64,000 nucleotides of DNA from Coptis chinensis (taxonomy: Eukaryota; Streptophyta; Magnoliopsida; Ranunculales; Ranunculaceae): assembly GCA_015680905.1 (NCBI GenBank), contig CM027385.1, positions 18,234,501 to 18,298,500 of the forward strand, in the 5' to 3' direction. This document shows positions 57,663 through 64,000 of this stretch, piece after piece. How positions within the stretch are numbered: the stretch's first letter is position 1; every line of letters starts with the position of its first letter. The notes under the pieces were generated by a model. The model ran no database searches, was not told the DNA's origin, and saw nothing but the letters and a program-made list of their open reading frames with translations. A program made the position numbers and the translations under genes.

Positions 57663-58189
57663 TCTATTATAATAAAACACAATGGCAAGACAAAGAGAGG
57701 TGGAGATCGCGTGGGGATCTGAGTTAGATGTGCATGGGGATTTGTGTATCCCTTATTAATGAGAGAATTTTTAAAATACAAATTCAATGCATGCATCGGT
57801 TGTACATTGGATTCCTAATATAATCAATTTTTCAATTAATAAAAAATTATAGTCATAAATCAAATTGCTCTTCTTTCCTATTTGGCTCTTTCCTATTTAT
57901 TGCATTTAATACAAAGTAAAACACCTTTGAGGAGTTTTCTTTCTCAAATACATTTTAAACAATGACTTCTGATTCTAATTAGGTCGAGAACTCGAGATAC
58001 CGTTAAGACTTTGAATAGGCTTGGCCTTCTACCACCCTACACTCTAAAGCATAATAAATTGTAAGAAAACGATTCAACTTCATCTTCCAGTAACAGTATC
58101 GTCTAGTGTTCCCACCTTCCAAGCTCTCAAAGAAACAGAAGGAGTTAATTTCACAATGACAAATTTCACAACCTCATAAAAATGACTAT
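57663..58189. other. Sequence between LTR fragment and element F
   Basis: Opens TCTATTATAATAAAACAC directly after an A, which resembles the 5' end of plant Helitrons (TC start, A/T insertion). No CTRR-with-hairpin 3' end was recognised and no helicase is present. No gene seen. Confidence 0.3.
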
Positions 58190-59664
58190 TGATAAGAGCC
58201 CAAAACTATAGTTTTAACCCTGTAACAGGCATACTTTTAGACCAATTATGTGAGTAATAATTAAGAGTTAACACTGATTACGTGTTTTTATGCATTTCAG
58301 GTTTCAAAGTCCATTATGTGCAGAAATGTGCCACTTTAGCGAGATAAAGGAGCTAAGGTCGGTTACTAAGGAGTTCCGTGATTAAAGGCCAAGATTCAAG
58401 AAGACAAAGCCTTTCTAAAGCCCGGTCAAAAGCTGAAAAGTCGGCCTTGGTGAAAACAAACCTACAAGTCAGTGAGAGAACTTCAAGGCCGTATCTTTGG
58501 ACTCAGACCTCGGAATGGGGCCTACCTTATGTCAAAACGACCGGCTCGGAAAGAGATTTCCAATGGTCTAAGCCTTGATCCAATCAGAGGAGCAGAAGTG
58601 GACGAAAAGTCTGTTGAAGCCAACTGCAGCTGAAGAGGCCTTTTTAGACTAAAAGAATTGGGTTTTGGGCCTGATTCTCTGGCCCAAAACATGGCTCCAA
58701 GCCCATGCACGATTTTTGGATCTGGACATATAAAAACAAAAGCTTAGCTCTTTGTTAATGGTAGCTAGTTAGACCTAAAACTATATAGAACTCTAGATCT
58801 AGTTTCAGTAGAGTAATTAAGTTTAAGTTCCAATTTCAATTCTTGTTTTAGATTAAGTCTTGAATCATTGTTCTTGATTGATTAGATAAATAAAATAGTT
58901 ATTTCTATCAATTTCGATTTTTGTCATTTCAATTTATAGATCTAATTTTAATTCTTGTTGATTATCATTTCGTAGTTTAAGTAGATTGAAACATTGTTAG
59001 TTAAATTAGTTAAGTTAGAATTTTAATATGATGTGTAGTTATAATTCAATAGGAAATGATGGGTTAATGACTCAAGGCTAAAACCTCCATTAGAGGGGTT
59101 GATGAAGCCTTGATGAAAACTTAGTGGTATAGTGTAGAAGCATTGTAGAATCTATTCCACTCTAGAAGGTCGTGATTAAGCCATGAGAATGGGTGGGCGA
59201 CCTCACATGCTAGTTAGTATTTGGTAGAAATGCCATGAACACTAGGGATTAGAACTCGAAATTCTTGTCGTAAGAACGTGAGAATCGAGATACAAGAATC
59301 TATGCTAGGTTACTAAGTTGGATTCGAGGTGGATTCAATTCCCCTCTAATCCTTTATCTAGATTCAAAAACAATCATATTTCCATAGCATTCGTAGTTTA
59401 AATTCAATATAATCAATTTCATATTATATCGTAGTATAACATCCTTCGTAAAGCTCTCATTAGACTTAAGACCGATTAATTAGACTAGAAAACATTCCAT
59501 GCTAGAGAACTAGGAGTGGAACGAATTTGTTACTCCACTCTATTTCGATAGAATTGAGAGTAGAAACTTTGATAAATATAGACACATAAATAGTTTTAGT
59601 TTACTTACGTTTTGAGTTTCATTGTTCATTTCGTAGGTAAACTATTCAATTTTATAGTTTATCA
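58190..59664 (+). mobile_element. 5' LTR of element F
   Basis: TGATAAGAGCCCAAAACT to TAGTTTATCA, 1,475 bp, with TGATAA/TTATCA inverted ends. TATA box at 58,729-58,736 (TATAAAAA). The 5 bp before it (58,185-58,189) are ACTAT, the candidate target duplication; its partner is beyond the window. Confidence 0.9.
58729..58736 (+). promoter_or_regulatory. TATA box of the F LTR
   Basis: TATAAAAA in GGACATATAAAAACAAAAG, in the middle of the LTR. Consistent with an LTR promoter. Confidence 0.5.
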
Positions 59665-59666
59665 AA

Positions 59667-59681
59667 TGGCACCGCTGCCAT
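59667..59681 (+). other. Primer-binding site of element F
   Basis: TGGCACCGCTGCCAT two bases after the LTR. One base from the tRNA-Asp type TGGCGCCGCTGCC site of Athila elements. Confidence 0.8.
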
Positions 59682-59810
59682 CTTAGTTTCACTTTAGCAT
59701 TGTTTTCATAGTATAATTAGTCATTTTTTAAGTCCCATTAAACCCACCCACCCTTGTTTGATTCATACTGTGGTTGTCCGTTTCAGCGTTGAAAAGTTCC
59801 GCAAAAATAT

Positions 59811-59953
59811 ACACGGAGCGCGACCGCGCCCTATCTAAGCGCACCTGCGCCTAAGAGCCTGGAACCTTGAGCGCGACCCGCCCTAAAACACTGGAATTTC
59901 AAGTTACACGGAGCGCGACCGCGCCCTATGCGAGCGCACCCGCGCCCTAAGCT
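59811..59953 (+). repeat. Duplicated GC-rich module in the F leader
   Basis: ACACGGAGCGCGACCGCGCC occurs at 59,811 and 59,911, each followed by a GCGCAC..GCGCC tail; a partial GAGCGCGACCCGCCC lies between. The module is far more GC-rich than its surroundings. Confidence 0.85.
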
Positions 59954-60177
59954 AACTTTTCCGGATTTCTACAGGTTGTTTCGAACTTCGATTTTTTAAG
60001 TTTTCAGTGTTCTAACTTGTTATTTACACTGAACACGCGTAAACAAGACGCTATTCATAAGCAAAGCAAGGACGCTATCAGGTATTCCTTTTTCCATACC
60101 TCGCATCTCCAGTTAGAGGTTTATACTAAAATATCAAGATTGTTTGGAGTGTTGTCGTGTTTAGACTTAGACTTACA

Positions 60178-60960
60178 TGAGATTAAGGTCTGGTCGGAGA
60201 AAAACACCGAACGTAATTAACCGCCAGCGTCAACAAACAAATCTATCTAGTATACCAATCACTACACCTTTAGCTACTATTCCACCAACCACACCGGACA
60301 TAATGGCTGAAGAAAGAGAGACTCCTCTCTCTTACTTTTACAAAGCCTTGAGCGATAGCCCTAAATCTTGCATCGTTCTAGCAGACCCAGTAGGAGATTT
60401 TCGAATTCCCCCAAACATATTTAATTTGTTAACCATTTTCCATGGTTTAGATCATGAAAAACCTTATCAACACATGCGTAGGATTGAACAAGTCCTTACA
60501 ACATTCCATCATCCTACGGTTGGTACGGAACCAATTAAACTGAGGGTATTTCCTTCACCTTAGCCGATAAAGGCGTCTTGGTTAATCGCCCAAAGCGCAA
60601 CTTTGTGGACTCGTGGGCTAAACTTGTTCACCGTTTATAGAACATTTTTACCCACCCCTAAAAGCGGATGATGAGATGCTTTCCAAGATTCATTTTTTCC
60701 GACAAAATCCTCATGAATCATTTTCAGAGGCTTGGAATCGTTTCACCGATCTGCTTATAGAGTGTCCACACCATAACCTAGCAAAAGACACATTAGTTCG
60801 TGCCTTTTTCAAAGGACTTCAACATCACCATAAAGAAGCCCTTGACATAATGAATGGGGGTAGTTTCCTAAGTAAAGGAGCCTCGGAGGCTTACAAATTT
60901 TTAGAAGATCAAACTAAACGTAATAACAATTGGGGGGGGTAGTGATGATATCCCCCGCTC
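60178..60960 (+). pseudogene. gag (capsid) of element F
   Basis: Opens MRLRSGRRKTPNVINRQRQQ. Then RIPPNIFNLLTIFHGLDHEK, YQHMRRIEQVLTTFHHPTV, and at 60,676-60,942 the Retrotrans_gag block KIHFFRQNPHESFSEAWNRF and LIECPHHNLAKDTLVRAFFK. Typical Athila gag. Broken. Confidence 0.9.
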
Positions 60961-61089
60961 TGTTAGTTCTTCTTCAACACTTAAGGCCGCCGGTATGTTT
61001 GAGATGAAACCCGATCTAGAACTTAAAAATTTAATCGAATCTCTAACTAAAAAGGTTGAGTCTATTTCTGTGTAACAAAAGCTTATTCC

Positions 61090-61415
61090 CGTCATGAATG
61101 TTAACTCCAACCCATGTAATTTCTGTTTGAGTCCTGAGCACCCTGACTCCTATTGTCCTCTCGCCTATGAACAACAACAATCAGAGCAAAATAATGTTTG
61201 CTCCATTAATAGCTATCCTATTCCTAATGCCCCATGGAGACAACATCCCAACTTTAGTTGGCGAAACAATCAACAAGTTACACCTCCAGGGTTTAATAAC
61301 CAAAATGTTAGGCAAACAAACAACTATAATCAAGCTCCACCTAGGCAAGGACAGGGACAAAGTCAGGGAAATTATAATAATTATAACAACCAAGCGCAAC
61401 CACGATAAGGTTTAA
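61090..61415 (+). pseudogene. Nucleocapsid part of the F gag
   Basis: Zinc knuckle CNFCLSPEHPDSYC (CX2CX4HX4C) that binds RNA, followed by an Asn/Gln/Tyr-rich tail (NNQNVRQTNNYNQAP, RQGQGQSQGNYNNYNN). The tail is also seen in A. Confidence 0.88.
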
Positions 61416-61845
61416 CACAAGGTCAGGGTAATTATAATAGTTATAATACCAATAGAGGTATCATTCCGGTTAACAATAGAAACTATCACAACCCACCCAT
61501 AAATAATCAACGTGAGATAGTTCCAGTCGCACCACCTATGACTACTACACCATCACATCCGGATCGTATAGACGCCTTTATACAGGTTACCTAACAACTT
61601 TTCCAATCAATGACTCAATCAAACCAACAGATCTTACAATCCATAAATCAGGGCATACAACGGTTAGCCCAAGAGAAAGCCCAACCAAAAGGCGTGTTTC
61701 GGGACAAGCGATACCAAACCCTAAAACAAAGAACCACGGCTTTTGAGGTAAATGGTAATACTAGTAATTGAAACTACAATCGTAGGTGACCTTAATGCCA
61801 TCACCACTCTCGCTCTGGAAGAGTGGTTGATAACACAAAGAAACT

Positions 61846-62700
61846 ATGCCTATAGTTACCCCATCAGTGCTCCCTACACCGGATATCGAACTAGATACCG
61901 CAGTAGAAACTGAAGAGCCTACCACTGTAGAGGTACCAGTTAACCAACAAACTAAGAAACAGAAAGCCAAGGTAACACATCAAGTCGAGCCATACGCTAA
62001 ATATAGAGCGAAACCACCATTCCCTCAGAAGTTAGCCATGCTAACCAGGGATACAAACTTTGAGGAGATTAGGAACGTTTTCAAGAATCTAACAATAAAC
62101 CTTCCTTTTCTCGAAGCTATTAAAAAGCTCCCTAACCACGCTAAGTTTCTTAAAGAGTTGTGCACTACTAGGCGTAACACCAACATACCTAAAGACGCGT
62201 CTTTTTAACTGAGCGGTTCCAACTTTATCCTAAAATAATGGAATTGTTAAGTACAAGGACCCCGGTCGCCCCATCTTGTAAAATGCACCTTAGGAGATTC
62301 CCACACGACGGCGACCGCTTTATTAGACACGGGCGAGTGTTAACTTACTCTGTATTACTTGTATAAACAAATATGTCTACAGAAATGCAACCTACAAAAA
62401 TAACGTTGCAATTAGCGGACGAGTCAATTAAGTATCCTAAGGGTGTAGTGGAAAACGTGCTTGTTAAGGTTCGTGGATTTTTACTATCCCGCTGATTTTG
62501 TTATCCTCGATACGTAAGTCGCTAACGACTCTGTATCGATCATCTTAGGGCGCCCCTTCTTGGCAACTACTAACGCACTTATAAATTGTCGCGATGGTAA
62601 GATGTCCTTATCTTTTGGCCATCTTACAGTTGAGGTAAATGTTTTTAAAATGATGAAACAGTTACCAGATTCATCTATAGATGGGGAGGTTAGCATGATC
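61846..62700 (+). pseudogene. Protease region of element F
   Basis: Pre-protease block (KPPFPQKLAMLTRDTNFEEI, LPFLEAIKKLPNHAKFLKEL), then protease remnants with the second conserved block IILGRPFLATTNALINCRDG and VEVNVFKMMKQLPDSS. Broken. Confidence 0.85.
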
Positions 62701-62979
62701 GAGAGCTTAGCTCAAGATTATTTTAACAACACGTTTCCCGAAAACAATATGTACAAATTCATTTCTTTTGGAATTTCAGATTTTGTAAATGACTCCTACT
62801 TAGAGGAAGTCAACACCATCCTTGAGTCCACACCAATTGTAGACCCTTTGGTTGCTCCATATACTGAGTATGAAGACTTGCTACCTAAGCAAGTATTCAT
62901 TATACAAAATGAGGACCCCGACGAAACATCTATTGATTTTCCTTCCACCCCAGTGCTTAAACCTCTTCCCCCGGAGTGA

Positions 62980-63990
62980 AAATATATTCAACTTGATCCG
63001 GATGGTAGTCATCCGGTAATTATATCTTGTCTGTTATCTAAGAATGAAGAGACACGTTTAATCCGGGTGATTAGGGAACATCGGTCGGCGATTGGTTGGT
63101 CCCTAGCCGACATTAAGGGAATTGACCCTAATGTTTGCACTCATCGTATCCATTTGGAGGATAACGCGAAGACTTCTCGTGAACCTCAGCGTCGCTTGAA
63201 CCCTGCCATGAAAGAGGTGGTTAGGGAAAAAGTCTTACGCTTACTCGATGCGGGTATCATATACCCAATCTCTGATAGCGAATGGGTAAGCCCCATTCAT
63301 GTAGTTCCTAAGAAATTGGGAGTTACCATGGTTAAATAACAGAAAAAGGTGACTATGTTGTCACACAAGGTCCTATGAAATGGAGGATCAGTATTGATTA
63401 CACACGCGTTTAAATGCTATGACACGAAAGGATCACTTTCCTTTACCTTTTAAGATCAAATGCTCCGAGCGCCTAGGGCCATGCTTTTTATTATTTTCTG
63501 GATGGCTACTCGGGCTATTTTCAGATTATTATTGATCTTGATGACCAAGAAAAGACTACCTTCGATGTCCCTTTGGAACGTATGCCTATAAAACGAATGC
63601 CTTTTGGCCTTTGTAATGCTCACCGTACCTTCCAAATGTATGCTTCATATATTTAGTGACATGGTAGAGCTTTATGGAAGTTTTCATGGATGATTTTTCT
63701 ATCTATGGAGACTCCTTCACGCGGACTATTTGTCTAACCTTGTCTAAGGTTTTGACACGGTGTGAAGAAAAGAGCCTCGTTTTAAAACTGGGAAAAATGT
63801 CATTTCATGGTGAAAAGGGCATAGTACTAGGTCACATCGTATCTAGTGATGCCATAGAAGTAGATAAGGCCAAACAAGATAAGATAGCGACCACTACCTA
63901 AACCACGGACCGTCCGTGATATTAGGGCCTTTCTAGGCCATGCGAGTTTTTATAGGCGGTTTATTAAAGACTTCTCGAAAAAATAGCTAG
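62980..63990 (+). pseudogene. Reverse transcriptase of element F, partial
   Basis: RTs of this group start with GWSLADIKGIDPNVCTHRI and REPQRRLNPAMKEVVREKVL; seen at 63,067-63,339, with AGIIYPISDSEWVSPIHVVP. The catalytic motif EVFMDDFSIYGDS is at 63,674. Continues beyond the window. Broken. Confidence 0.9.
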
Positions 63991-64000
63991 GCCTTTAACT

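Larger units (their letters stand above)
58190..64000 (+). mobile_element. Athila-lineage Ty3/gypsy element F, 5' part
   Basis: LTR, primer site, leader, gag, protease and the first half of reverse transcriptase in order; it runs off the window. Same family as element A, which is inverted at the other end. Better preserved than A but broken in about ten places in the visible part. The other LTR is outside the window, so age cannot be estimated. Confidence 0.92.

Overview
This window is plant nuclear DNA: a nested pile of transposable elements with no intact host gene. The evidence is Athila- and Tat-lineage Ty3/gypsy retrotransposons, CACTA (En/Spm) transposons with a TNP2-type transposase, an L1-type LINE, and captured fragments of plant-like genes. 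It looks like gene-poor heterochromatin of an angiosperm; the species cannot be told. I saw no rRNA, tRNA, CRISPR or bacterial features.

Layout. 1-11.5 kb: minus-strand Athila relic (element A), from its 3' LTR at the window edge back to gag. 11.5-18.9 kb: a second minus-strand Athila-type relic (element B; 3' region, protease, gag, PBS, 5' LTR) carrying a LINE and a possible copia scrap. 19.3-20.2 kb: minus-strand LTR with PBS. 20.2-44.5 kb: an Athila-type 3' region and LTR (LTR C), split by two CACTA elements that occupy the same TAT target. CACTA1 (21,612-39,667) encodes a minus-strand transposase and itself holds a 9.36-kb Tat-lineage element (29,400-38,760) with perfect 5-bp target duplications and about 3% LTR divergence. 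CACTA2 (39,671-43,831) lacks a transposase but shows exon-like blocks. 44.8-46.0 kb: no recognisable gene or element. 46.1-49.7 kb: 3' region and LTR of another Athila-type element (D). 49.7-50.5 kb: integrase scrap and 3'-region scrap. 50.5-57.6 kb: left end of a third CACTA (CACTA3), followed by minus-strand exon fragments resembling a transmembrane-nine (TM9/TMN) gene and a NOM1/SGD1-type MIF4G gene, plus two solo LTRs with target duplications. 58.2-64.0 kb: plus-strand Athila element (F), same family as A, running off the window.

How parts relate. A and F are inverted relatives at the two ends. LTR C, solo LTR E and the LTR of B form one LTR family; E gives an empty-site comparison that dates the CACTA insertions as later than LTR C. 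Tat entered CACTA1 afterwards. The Tat element carries a well-kept antisense gene with its own TATA box and intron-like junctions. The most unusual observations are the double CACTA insertion at one trinucleotide, the gene-fragment cargo of CACTA3, and the contrast in preservation between the Tat antisense gene and its gag-pol. All boundaries, similarities and divergence figures were judged by eye.
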